Assembly (NCBI GenBank): GCA_946800325.1
Contig: OX326956.1
Span: 46,453,552-46,517,551, forward strand
Reading direction: 5' to 3'
DNA length: 64,000 bases
Origin: Luzula sylvatica
Taxonomy: Eukaryota > Streptophyta > Magnoliopsida > Poales > Juncaceae
The notes beneath the pieces are model-generated. The model saw only the letters and a program-made list of their open reading frames with translations. It was not told the origin of the DNA and ran no database searches. This document shows, piece after piece, positions 28,030 through 40,300 of the stretch. The position numbers and the translations under genes are program-made. Each line of letters starts with the position of its first letter. Position 1 is the stretch's first letter.

Positions 28030-29889
28030 CATCAAATTGTACAAACACTATGAAAGTTTCCTTTTCGATTCATAGCAATCATTTTACGCTTTGAGGAATT
28101 CAAATAACGTGTTTTTATATCATTTGTATCATACTACATTACTTTTCACCAAATTTTACAAACACTAACAAAGTTTGTTTTTCGATTCATAACATTCTTT
28201 TAACGCTCTCAGGAGTCCAAATAACTTGTTTTTGAGATGGTTTGGATCGAATCTTTTACTACGTAACTTTTCGGCAAACTTTACAAACACCAACAAAGTT
28301 TGTTTTTCAATTCATCGCAATCTTTTTACGTTTCGGGGAGTTCAAATAACGTGTTTTTAGATCGTTTGTATCGTATCTTTTACTACATAACTTTTCACCA
28401 AATTTTACAAACACTAAGAAAGTTTGTTTTTCGAATCATAATCTTTTAACGCTTCGAGGAGTCCAAATAACATGTTTTTGAGATGGTTTGGATCGAATGT
28501 CTTACTACATAACTTTTGACCAAATTGTACAAACACTAAGAAAGTTTTAATTTCGATTCATAGCAATCTTTTAACTCTTTGAAGAGTTCAAATAACGTGT
28601 TTTTAGATCATTTGTATCATATCTTTTACTACATAACTTTTAACCAAATTTTACAAACACTAAGAAAAATTGTTGTTCGATTCACAACAATCTTTTAACG
28701 CTCTGAGGAGTCCAAATTACGTGCTTTTGAGATGGTTTGGATCGAATGTTTTACTACAAAACTTTTGACCAAATTGTACAAACACTAAGAAAGTTTTCTT
28801 TACGATACATAGCAATCTTTTAACGCTTTGAAGGGTTCAAATAACGTGTTTTTAGATCATTTGTATGGTATCTTTTTCTACACAACTTTTAACCAAATTT
28901 TACAAACACTAAGAAAAATTGTTGTTCGATTCACAACAATCTTTTAACGCTCTGAGAAGTCCAAATTACGTTCTTTTGAGATGGTTTGGATCGAATATTT
29001 TACTACAAAATTTTTGACCAAATTGTACAAACACTAAGAAAGCTTTCTTTACGATACATAGCAATCTTTTAACGCTTTGAAGGGTTCTAATAACGTATTT
29101 TTAGATCATTTGTATGGTATCTTTTACTAAATAACTTTTCGCCAAATTTTACAAACACTAAGAAAGTTTGTTTTTTGATTCATAACAATCTTTTAACGCT
29201 CCGAGGAACCCAAATAATGTGTTTTTGAGATGGTTTGGATCGAATCTTTTACGACGTAACTTTTCACCAAATTGTACAAACACTAAGAAAGTTTTCTTTT
29301 CGAATCATCGCAATCTTTTTTACGTTTTGAGGAGTTCAAATAACGTGTTTTTAGATCATTTGTACCGTATGTTTTACTACATAACTTTGCTTCATATTTT
29401 ACAAACACAAAGATAGCTGGTTTTTCGATTCAAAACAATCTTTTAATGCTCTGAGGAGTCCAGATAACAGGTTTTTGAGATGGATTTTATTGAATCTTTT
29501 ACTACGTAACGTTTCATCAAATTGTACACACACTAAGAAAGTTTTCTTTTCGATTCATAGCAATCATTTTACGCTTTGAGGAGTTCAAAATAACGTGTTT
29601 TTAGATCATTTGTACCATATCTTTTACTACATAACTTTGCATCAAATTTTACAAACACTAAGATAGTTTGTTTTTCGATGCAAAACAATCTTTCAATGCT
29701 CTGAGGAGTCCAAATAACGTGTTTTTGAGATGGTTTTGATCGAATCTTTTACAACGTAACTTTTCATCAAATTGTACAAACACTAAGCAAGTTTTCTTTT
29801 CGATTCATAACAATCTTTTAATGCTCTAAGGATTCCAAATAACGAGTTTTTCAGATGGTTTTGATCGAATCTTTTACTACGTAACTTTT
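28030..29889 (+). repeat. HOR unit H6 (1860 bp)
   Basis: Same diagnostic states as H5, including CGATGCAAAAC near 29676, so H5 and H6 look like a recent adjacent duplication. Confidence 0.9.
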
Positions 29890-31743
29890 CATCAAATTGT
29901 ACAAACACTATGAAAGTTTCCTTTTCGATTCATAGCAATCATTTTACGCTTTGAGGAATTCAAAATAACGTGTTTTTATATCATTTGTATCATACTACAT
30001 TACTTTTCACCAAATTTTACAAACACTAACAAAGTTTGTTTTTCGATTCATAACATTCTTTTAACGCTCTCAGGAGTCCAAATAACTTGTTTTTGAGATG
30101 GTTTGGATCGAATCTTTTACTACGTAACTTTTCAGCAAACTTTACAAACACCAACAAAGTTTGTTTTTCAATTCATCGCAATCTTTTTACGTTTCGGGGA
30201 GTTCAAATAACGTGTTTTTAGATCGTTTGTATCGTATCTTTTACTACATAACTTTTCACCAAATTTTACAAACACTAAGAAAGTTTGTTTTTCGAATCAT
30301 AATCTTTTAACGCTTCGAGGAGTCCAAATAACATGTTTTTGAGATGGTTTGGATCGAATGTCTTACTACATAACTTTTGACCAAATTGTACAAACACTAA
30401 GAAAGTTTTAATTTCGATTCATAGCAATCTTTTAACTCTTTGAAGAGTTCAAATAACGTGTTTTTAGATCATTTGTATCATATCTTTTACTACATAACTT
30501 TTAACCAAATTTTACAAACACTAAGAAAAATTGTTGTTCGATTCACAACAATCTTTTAACGCTCTGAGGAGTCCAAATTACGTGCTTTTGAGATGGTTTG
30601 GATCGAATGTTTTACTACAAAACTTTTGACCAAATTGTACAAACACTAAGAAAGTTTTCTTTACGATACATAGCAATCTTTTAACGCTTTGAAGGGTTCA
30701 AATAACGTGTTTTTAGATCATTTGTATGGTATCTTTTTCTACATAAGTTTTAACCAAATTTTACAAACACTAAGAAAAATTGTTGTTCGATTCACAACAA
30801 TCTTTTAACGCTCTGAGAAGTCCAAATTACGTTCTTTTGAGATGGTTTGGATCGAATATTTTAATTTTTGACCAAATTGTACAAACACTAAGAAAGCTTT
30901 CTTTACGATACATAGCAATCTTTTAACGCTTTGAAGGGTTCTAATAACGTATTTTTAGATCATTTGTATGGTATCTTTTACTAAATAACTTTTCGCCAAA
31001 TTTTACAAACACTAAGAAAGTTTGTTTTTTGATTCATAACAATCTTTTAACGCTCCGAGGAACCCAAATAATGTGTTTTTGAGATGGTTTGGATCGAATC
31101 TTTTACGACGTAACTTTTCACCAAATTGTACAAACACTAAGAAAGTTTTCTTTTCGAATCATCGCAATCTTTTTTACGTTTTGAGGAGTTCAAATAACGT
31201 GTTTTTAGATCATTTGTACCGTATGTTTTACTACATAACTTTGCTTCATATTTTACAAACACAAAGATAGCTGGTTTTTCGATTCAAAACAATCTTTTAA
31301 TGCTCTGAGGAGTCCAGATAACAGGTTTTTGAGATGGATTTTATTGAATCTTTTACTACGTAACGTTTCATCAAATTGTACACACACTAAGAAAGTTTTC
31401 TTTTCGATTCATAGCAATCATTTTACGCTTTGAGGAGTTCAAAATAACGTGTTTTTAGATCATTTGTACCATATCTTTTACTACATAACTTTGCATCAAA
31501 TTTTACAAACACTAAGATAGTTTGTTTTTCGATTCAAAACAATCTTTTAATGCTCTGAGGAGTCCAAATAACGTGTTTTTGAGATGGTTTTGATCGAATC
31601 TTTTACAACGTAACTTTTCATCAAATTGTACAAACACTAAGCAAGTTTTCTTTTCGATTCATAACAATCTTTTAATGCTCTAAGGATTCCAAATAACGAG
31701 TTTTTCAGATGGTTTTGATCGAATCTTTTACTACGTAACTTTT
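29890..31743 (+). repeat. HOR unit H7 (1854 bp, short form)
   Basis: Carries CAGCAAACTT, CTACATAAG, the 7-bp deletion (about 30860), normal CGATTCAAAAC and GAATC. First of three consecutive short-form units with the same states. Confidence 0.9.
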
Positions 31744-33597
31744 CATCAAATTGTACAAACACTATGAAAGTTTCCTTTTCGATTCATAGCAATCATTTTA
31801 CGCTTTGAGGAATTCAAAATAACGTGTTTTTATATCATTTGTATCATACTACATTACTTTTCACCAAATTTTACAAACACTAACAAAGTTTGTTTTTCGA
31901 TTCATAACATTCTTTTAACGCTCTCAGGAGTCCAAATAACTTGTTTTTGAGATGGTTTGGATCGAATCTTTTACTACGTAACTTTTCAGCAAACTTTACA
32001 AACACCAACAAAGTTTGTTTTTCAATTCATCGCAATCTTTTTACGTTTCGGGGAGTTCAAATAACGTGTTTTTAGATCGTTTGTATCGTATCTTTTACTA
32101 CATAACTTTTCACCAAATTTTACAAACACTAAGAAAGTTTGTTTTTCGAATCATAATCTTTTAACGCTTCGAGGAGTCCAAATAACATGTTTTTGAGATG
32201 GTTTGGATCGAATGTCTTACTACATAACTTTTGACCAAATTGTACAAACACTAAGAAAGTTTTAATTTCGATTCATAGCAATCTTTTAACTCTTTGAAGA
32301 GTTCAAATAACGTGTTTTTAGATCATTTGTATCATATCTTTTACTACATAACTTTTAACCAAATTTTACAAACACTAAGAAAAATTGTTGTTCGATTCAC
32401 AACAATCTTTTAACGCTCTGAGGAGTCCAAATTACGTGCTTTTGAGATGGTTTGGATCGAATGTTTTACTACAAAACTTTTGACCAAATTGTACAAACAC
32501 TAAGAAAGTTTTCTTTACGATACATAGCAATCTTTTAACGCTTTGAAGGGTTCAAATAACGTGTTTTTAGATCATTTGTATGGTATCTTTTTCTACATAA
32601 GTTTTAACCAAATTTTACAAACACTAAGAAAAATTGTTGTTCGATTCACAACAATCTTTTAACGCTCTGAGAAGTCCAAATTACGTTCTTTTGAGATGGT
32701 TTGGATCGAATATTTTAATTTTTGACCAAATTGTACAAACACTAAGAAAGCTTTCTTTACGATACATAGCAATCTTTTAACGCTTTGAAGGGTTCTAATA
32801 ACGTATTTTTAGATCATTTGTATGGTATCTTTTACTAAATAACTTTTCGCCAAATTTTACAAACACTAAGAAAGTTTGTTTTTTGATTCATAACAATCTT
32901 TTAACGCTCCGAGGAACCCAAATAATGTGTTTTTGAGATGGTTTGGATCGAATCTTTTACGACGTAACTTTTCACCAAATTGTACAAACACTAAGAAAGT
33001 TTTCTTTTCGAATCATCGCAATCTTTTTTACGTTTTGAGGAGTTCAAATAACGTGTTTTTAGATCATTTGTACCGTATGTTTTACTACATAACTTTGCTT
33101 CATATTTTACAAACACAAAGATAGCTGGTTTTTCGATTCAAAACAATCTTTTAATGCTCTGAGGAGTCCAGATAACAGGTTTTTGAGATGGATTTTATTG
33201 AATCTTTTACTACGTAACGTTTCATCAAATTGTACACACACTAAGAAAGTTTTCTTTTCGATTCATAGCAATCATTTTACGCTTTGAGGAGTTCAAAATA
33301 ACGTGTTTTTAGATCATTTGTACCATATCTTTTACTACATAACTTTGCATCAAATTTTACAAACACTAAGATAGTTTGTTTTTCGATTCAAAACAATCTT
33401 TTAATGCTCTGAGGAGTCCAAATAACGTGTTTTTGAGATGGTTTTGATCGAATCTTTTACAACGTAACTTTTCATCAAATTGTACAAACACTAAGCAAGT
33501 TTTCTTTTCGATTCATAACAATCTTTTAATGCTCTAAGGATTCCAAATAACGAGTTTTTCAGATGGTTTTGATCGAATCTTTTACTACGTAACTTTT
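31744..33597 (+). repeat. HOR unit H8 (1854 bp, short form)
   Basis: No difference from H7 seen at the diagnostic sites; the 7-bp deletion is near 32714. Confidence 0.9.
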
Positions 33598-35451
33598 CAT
33601 CAAATTGTACAAACACTATGAAAGTTTCCTTTTCGATTCATAGCAATCATTTTACGCTTTGAGGAATTCAAAATAACGTGTTTTTATATCATTTGTATCA
33701 TACTACATTACTTTTCACCAAATTTTACAAACACTAACAAAGTTTGTTTTTCGATTCATAACATTCTTTTAACGCTCTCAGGAGTCCAAATAACTTGTTT
33801 TTGAGATGGTTTGGATCGAATCTTTTACTACGTAACTTTTCAGCAAACTTTACAAACACCAACAAAGTTTGTTTTTCAATTCATCGCAATCTTTTTACGT
33901 TTCGGGGAGTTCAAATAACGTGTTTTTAGATCGTTTGTATCGTATCTTTTACTACATAACTTTTCACCAAATTTTACAAACACTAAGAAAGTTTGTTTTT
34001 CGAATCATAATCTTTTAACGCTTCGAGGAGTCCAAATAACATGTTTTTGAGATGGTTTGGATCGAATGTCTTACTACATAACTTTTGACCAAATTGTACA
34101 AACACTAAGAAAGTTTTAATTTCGATTCATAGCAATCTTTTAACTCTTTGAAGAGTTCAAATAACGTGTTTTTAGATCATTTGTATCATATCTTTTACTA
34201 CATAACTTTTAACCAAATTTTACAAACACTAAGAAAAATTGTTGTTCGATTCACAACAATCTTTTAACGCTCTGAGGAGTCCAAATTACGTGCTTTTGAG
34301 ATGGTTTGGATCGAATGTTTTACTACAAAACTTTTGACCAAATTGTACAAACACTAAGAAAGTTTTCTTTACGATACATAGCAATCTTTTAACGCTTTGA
34401 AGGGTTCAAATAACGTGTTTTTAGATCATTTGTATGGTATCTTTTTCTACATAAGTTTTAACCAAATTTTACAAACACTAAGAAAAATTGTTGTTCGATT
34501 CACAACAATCTTTTAACGCTCTGAGAAGTCCAAATTACGTTCTTTTGAGATGGTTTGGATCGAATATTTTAATTTTTGACCAAATTGTACAAACACTAAG
34601 AAAGCTTTCTTTACGATACATAGCAATCTTTTAACGCTTTGAAGGGTTCTAATAACGTATTTTTAGATCATTTGTATGGTATCTTTTACTAAATAACTTT
34701 TCGCCAAATTTTACAAACACTAAGAAAGTTTGTTTTTTGATTCATAACAATCTTTTAACGCTCCGAGGAACCCAAATAATGTGTTTTTGAGATGGTTTGG
34801 ATCGAATCTTTTACGACGTAACTTTTCACCAAATTGTACAAACACTAAGAAAGTTTTCTTTTCGAATCATCGCAATCTTTTTTACGTTTTGAGGAGTTCA
34901 AATAACGTGTTTTTAGATCATTTGTACCGTATGTTTTACTACATAACTTTGCTTCATATTTTACAAACACAAAGATAGCTGGTTTTTCGATTCAAAACAA
35001 TCTTTTAATGCTCTGAGGAGTCCAGATAACAGGTTTTTGAGATGGATTTTATTGAATCTTTTACTACGTAACGTTTCATCAAATTGTACACACACTAAGA
35101 AAGTTTTCTTTTCGATTCATAGCAATCATTTTACGCTTTGAGGAGTTCAAAATAACGTGTTTTTAGATCATTTGTACCATATCTTTTACTACATAACTTT
35201 GCATCAAATTTTACAAACACTAAGATAGTTTGTTTTTCGATTCAAAACAATCTTTTAATGCTCTGAGGAGTCCAAATAACGTGTTTTTGAGATGGTTTTG
35301 ATCGAATCTTTTACAACGTAACTTTTCATCAAATTGTACAAACACTAAGCAAGTTTTCTTTTCGATTCATAACAATCTTTTAATGCTCTAAGGATTCCAA
35401 ATAACGAGTTTTTCAGATGGTTTTGATCGAATCTTTTACTACGTAACTTTT
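33598..35451 (+). repeat. HOR unit H9 (1854 bp, short form)
   Basis: No difference from H7 and H8 seen at the diagnostic sites; the 7-bp deletion is near 34568. Confidence 0.9.
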
Positions 35452-37311
35452 CATCAAATTGTACAAACACTATGAAAGTTTCCTTTTCGATTCATAGCAA
35501 TCATTTTACGCTTTGAGGAATTCAAAATAACGTGTTTTTATATCATTTGTATCATACTACATTACTTTTCACCAAATTTTACAAACACTAACAAAGTTTG
35601 TTTTTCGATTCATAACATTCTTTTAACGCTCTCAGGAGTCCAAATAACTTGTTTTTGAGATGGTTTGGATCGAATCTTTTACTACGTAACTTTTCAGCAA
35701 ACTTTACAAACACCAACAAAGTTTGTTTTTCAATTCATCGCAATCTTTTTACGTTTCGGGGAGTTCAAATAACGTGTTTTTAGATCGTTTGTATCGTATC
35801 TTTTACTACATAACTTTTCACCAAATTTTACAAACACTAAGAAAGTTTGTTTTTCGAATCATAATCTTTTAACGCTTCGAGGAGTCCAAATAACATGTTT
35901 TTGAGATGGTTTGGATCGAATGTCTTACTACATAACTTTTGACCAAATTGTACAAACACTAAGAAAGTTTTAATTTCGATTCATAGCAATCTTTTAACTC
36001 TTTGAAGAGTTCAAATAACGTGTTTTTAGATCATTTGTATCATATCTTTTACTACATAACTTTTAACCAAATTTTACAAACACTAAGAAAAATTGTTGTT
36101 CGATTCACAACAATCTTTTAACGCTCTGAGGAGTCCAAATTACGTGCTTTTGAGATGGTTTGGATCGAATGTTTTACTACAAAACTTTTGACCAAATTGT
36201 ACAAACACTAAGAAAGTTTTCTTTACGATACATAGCAATCTTTTAACGCTTTGAAGGGTTCAAATAACGTGTTTTTAGATCATTTGTATGGTATCTTTTT
36301 CTACATAAGTTTTAACCAAATTTTACAAACACTAAGAAAAATTGTTGTTCGATTCACAACAATCTTTTAACGCTCTGAGAAGTCCAAATTACGTTCTTTT
36401 GAGATGGTTTGGATCGAATATTTTACTACAAAATTTTTGACCAAATTGTACAAACACTAAGAAAGCTTTCTTTACGATACATAGCAATCTTTTAACGCTT
36501 TGAAGGGTTCTAATAACGTATTTTTAGATCATTTGTATGGTATCTTTTACTAAATAACTTTTCGCCAAATTTTACAAACACTAAGAAAGTTTGTTTTTTG
36601 ATTCATAACAATCTTTTAACGCTCCGAGGAACCCAAATAATGTGTTTTTGAGATGGTTTGGATCGAATCTTTTACGACGTAACTTTTCACCAAATTGTAC
36701 AAACACTAAGAAAGTTTTCTTTTCGAATCATCGCAATCTTTTTACGTTTTGAGGAGTTCAAATAACGTGTTTTTAGATCATTTGTACCGTATGTTTTACT
36801 ACATAACTTTGCTTCATATTTTACAAACACAAAGATAGCTGGTTTTTCGATTCAAAACAATCTTTTAATGCTCTGAGGAGTCCAGATAACAGGTTTTTGA
36901 GATGGATTTTATTGAATCTTTTACTACGTAACGTTTCATCAAATTGTACACACACTAAGAAAGTTTTCTTTTCGATTCATAGCAATCATTTTACGCTTTG
37001 AGGAGTTCAAAATAACGTGTTTTTAGATCATTTGTACCATATCTTTTACTACATAACTTTGCATCAAATTTTACAAACACTAAGATAGTTTGTTTTTCGA
37101 TTCAAAACAATCTTTTAATGCTCTGAGGAGTCCAAATAACGTGTTTTTGAGATGGTTTTGATCGAATCTTTTACAACGTAACTTTTCATCAAATTGTACA
37201 AACACTAAGCAAGTTTTCTTTTCGATTCATAACAATCTTTTAATGCTCTAAGGATTCCAAATAACGAGTTTTTCAGATGGTTTTGATCGAATCTTTTACT
37301 ACGTAACTTTT
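35452..37311 (+). repeat. HOR unit H10 (1860 bp, long form)
   Basis: Carries CTACATAAG like H7-H9 but lacks the 7-bp deletion (TTTTACTACAAAATTTTTG near 36421). It is one T shorter in the T-run near 36740, a state shared with the progenitor in copy 1, and this breaks the 65-codon open frame seen in the other units. Confidence 0.9.
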
Positions 37312-37914
37312 CATCAAATTGTACAAACACTATGAAAGTTTCCTTTTCGATTCATAGCAATCATTTTACGCTTTGAGGAATTCAAAATAACGTGTTTTTA
37401 TATCATTTGTATCATACTACATTACTTTTCACCAAATTTTACAAACACTAACAAAGTTTGTTTTTCGATTCATAACATTCTTTTAACGCTCTCAGGAGTC
37501 CAAATAACTTGTTTTTGAGATGGTTTGGATCGAATCTTTTACTACGTAACTTTTCAGCAAACTTTACAAACACCAACAAAGTTTGTTTTTCAATTCATCG
37601 CAATCTTTTTACGTTTCGGGGAGTTCAAATAACGTGTTTTTAGATCGTTTGTATCGTATCTTTTACTACATAACTTTTCACCAAATTTTACAAACACTAA
37701 GAAAGTTTGTTTTTCGAATCATAATCTTTTAACGCTTTGAGGAGTCCAAATAACATGTTTTTGAGATGGTTTGGATCGAATGTCTTACTACATAACTTTT
37801 GACCAAATTGTACAAACACTAAGAAAGTTTTAATTTCGATTCATAGCAATCTTTTAACTCTTTGAAGAGTTCAAATAACGTGTTTTTAGATCATTTGTAT
37901 CATATCTTTTACTA
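37312..37914 (+). repeat. HOR unit H11, partial (~5 monomers)
   Basis: Begins like the other units but has GCTTTGAGG near 37735, the state of H1 and of the copy-1 progenitor. After CTACATAATTTTTAACC (about 37910) it switches to the sequence found near 10395 in copy 1. Confidence 0.85.
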
Positions 37915-38844
37915 CATAATTTTTAACCAAATTGTACAAACACTAACAAAGTTTTCTTTACGATACATAGCAATCTTTTAATGCTTTGAAGGGTTCAAAT
38001 AACGTGGTTTTAGATCATTTGTATGGTATCTTTTACTAAATAACTTTTCACCAAATTTTACAAACACTAAGAAAGTTTGTTTTTCGATTCATAACAATCT
38101 TTTTACGCTCCGAGGAACCGAAATAATGTGTTTTTTGAGATGGTTTGGATCGAATCTTTTTCTACGTAACTTTTCATCAAATTTCACAGACTCTAAGAAA
38201 GTTTTCTTTTCGCTTCATAGGATTCTTTTTACGCTTTGAGGAGTTCAAAATAACGTGTTTTTAGATCATTTGTACGGTATCTTTTACTACATAACTTTCA
38301 CCCAATTTTACAAACACTGCGAAAGTTTGTTTTTCGATTCATAACAATCTTTTAACGCTCCGAGGAACCCAAATAATGTGTTTTTGAGTTGGTTTGGATG
38401 GAATATTTTACGACGTAACTTTTCACCAAATTGTGCAAACACTAAGAAAGTTTTCTTTTCGATTCATAGGAATCTTTTTACGCTTTGAGGAATTCAAATA
38501 ACGTGTTTTTAGATCTTTTGTATCATATTTTTTACTACATTACTTTTCACCAAATTTTACAAACACTAAGAAAGTTTGTTTTTCGATTCATAACATTCTT
38601 TTAACGCTCTCAGGAGTCCATATAACGTGTTTTTGAAATGGTTTGAATCAAATCTTTTACTACGTAACTTTTCACCAAATTGTACTAACACAAAAAAAAT
38701 TTTCTTTTCAATTCATCGCAATCTTTTTACGTTTCGAGAAGTTCAAATAATTCATTTTTAGATCGTTTGTATCGTATCTTTTACTGCATAACTTTTCACC
38801 AAATTGTACAAACACTAAGAAAGTTTGTTTTTCGATTCATAACA

Positions 38845-39060
38845 ATCTTTTAATGCTCTAAGGATTCCAAATAACGTGTTTTTCAGATGGTTTTGATCGA
38901 ATTTTTTACTACGTAACTTTTCATCAAATTGTACAAACACTAGGAAAGTTTTCTTTTCGATTCATAGCAATCATTTTACGCTCTGAGAAATTCAAAATAA
39001 GGTGTTTTTATATCATTTGTATCGTATCGTTTACTACATTACTTTTCACCAAATTTTACA
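38845..39060 (+). repeat. Probable gene-conversion tract in the right shoulder
   Basis: Either side of this stretch the sequence aligns to copy 1 at the same offset (27520). Inside it, the sequence does not match the expected 11.33-11.54 kb. It matches about 9580-9800 instead, sharing GCTCTAAGGATTCC, TTTTTCAGATGG, ACTAGGAAAG and AATAAGGTG. The offset does not change, so sequence was replaced without a change in length. Confidence 0.75.
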
Positions 39061-40300
39061 AACACTAAGAAAGTTTGTGTTTCGATTCAAAACAATCTTT
39101 TAAGCCTCTGAAGAGTCCAAATAACGTGGTTTTGAGATGGTTAGGATCGAATGTTTTACTACATAACTTTTCACCAAATTGTACAAACACTAAGAAAGTT
39201 TTCTTTTCGATTCATTGCAATCTTTTAACGTTTTGAGGAGTTCAAATCACGTGTTTTTAGATCATTTGTATCGTACCGTTTACTAAGATAGTTTGTTTTT
39301 CGATTCATAACAATCTTTTAACGCGCTAAGGAGTCCAAATAACGTGTTTTTGAGATGGTTTTGATCGAATCTTTTACTACGTACCTTTTCAAGAAAGTTT
39401 TCTTTTCGATTCATAGCAATCATTTTACGGTTTGAGGAATTCAAAATAACGTGTTTTTATATCGTTTGTATCGTATCTTTCACTACATTACTTTTCACCA
39501 AATTTTACAAACACTATTTAGAAAGTTTGTTTTTTGAATCATAACATTCTTTTTAACGCTCCGAGGAGTATAAATAACGTGTTTTGGGATGGTTTCGATC
39601 GAATATTTTGCTACGTAACTTTTCACCAAATTTCACAAACACTAAGAAAGTTTTTTTTTCGATTCATAGGAATGTTTTTATGCTTTGAGGAGTTCAAAAT
39701 AACGTGTTTTTAGATCATTTGTATTGTATCTTATACTACATAACTTTTCACAAAATTTTACAAACACTAAGAAAGTCTGTTTTTCGATTCATAACAACCT
39801 TTTAACGCTCCGAGGAACCCAGATAATGTGTTTTTGAGATGGTTTGGATCGAATCGTTTACGACGTAACTTTTCACCAAATTGTATAAACAAACACTAAG
39901 AAAGTTTTCTTTTCGATTCATCGAAATCTTTTTACTTTTTGAGGAGTTCAAATAACGTGTTTTTAGATCATTTGTATCGTATCTTTTACTACATTAATTT
40001 GCATCAAATTTTATAAACACTAAGATAGTTTGTTTTCCGATTCATAAGAATTTTTTTAATGCTCCGAGGTGTCCAAATAACGTGTTTTTGAGATGGTTTT
40101 GATCGAATCTTTTACTACGTAACTTTTCATCAAATTGTACAAACACTAAGAAAGTTTTCTTTTCGATTCATAGCAATCATTTTACGCTTTGAGGAATTCA
40201 AAATAACGTGTTTTTAGATCATTTGTATCGTATCGTTTACTACATTACTTTTCACCAAATTTTACAAACACAATGAAAGTTTGTTTTTCGATTAATAACA

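Larger units (their letters stand above)
18733..37914 (+). repeat. 15-monomer higher-order repeat, ~10.3 tandem copies of 1854-1861 bp
   Basis: Unit starts, taken at the CATCAAATTG of the monomer carrying ACTATGAAAGTTTCC, are 18733, 20594, 22448, 24309, 26170, 28030, 29890, 31744, 33598, 35452 and a partial at 37312. Spacings are 1861, 1854, 1861, 1861, 1860, 1860, 1854, 1854, 1854 and 1860 bp. Each unit has 15 monomers in the order B, A, A/B hybrid, A, B, A, B, A, B, A, B, A, B, A, B/A hybrid. The units are nearly identical by eye. Differences between units are a 7-bp deletion, one single-base A deletion, a T-run change and a few substitutions. The array stops at 37914, where the sequence rejoins the single-copy order of duplication copy 1. 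Confidence 0.95.
17230..40300 (+). repeat. Duplication copy 2, containing the expanded HOR
   Basis: The left shoulder (17230-18732) matches 5181-7799 minus two monomer-phased deletions. The right shoulder (37915-40300) matches about 10395-12810. Between them the single HOR segment of copy 1 is replaced by about 19.2 kb of tandem HOR units. The match is close by eye, with scattered substitutions such as CGCAATC versus CGCATTC near 17662. Confidence 0.8.

Noticed and set aside
19923..34978. Nine identical 65-codon open frames, one per HOR unit, at ~1.86-kb spacing
   Set aside because: They start at GTG rather than ATG, lie wholly within satellite monomers, and vanish in H10 through a single T deletion. 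Repetition comes from the HOR, not from selection on a protein.
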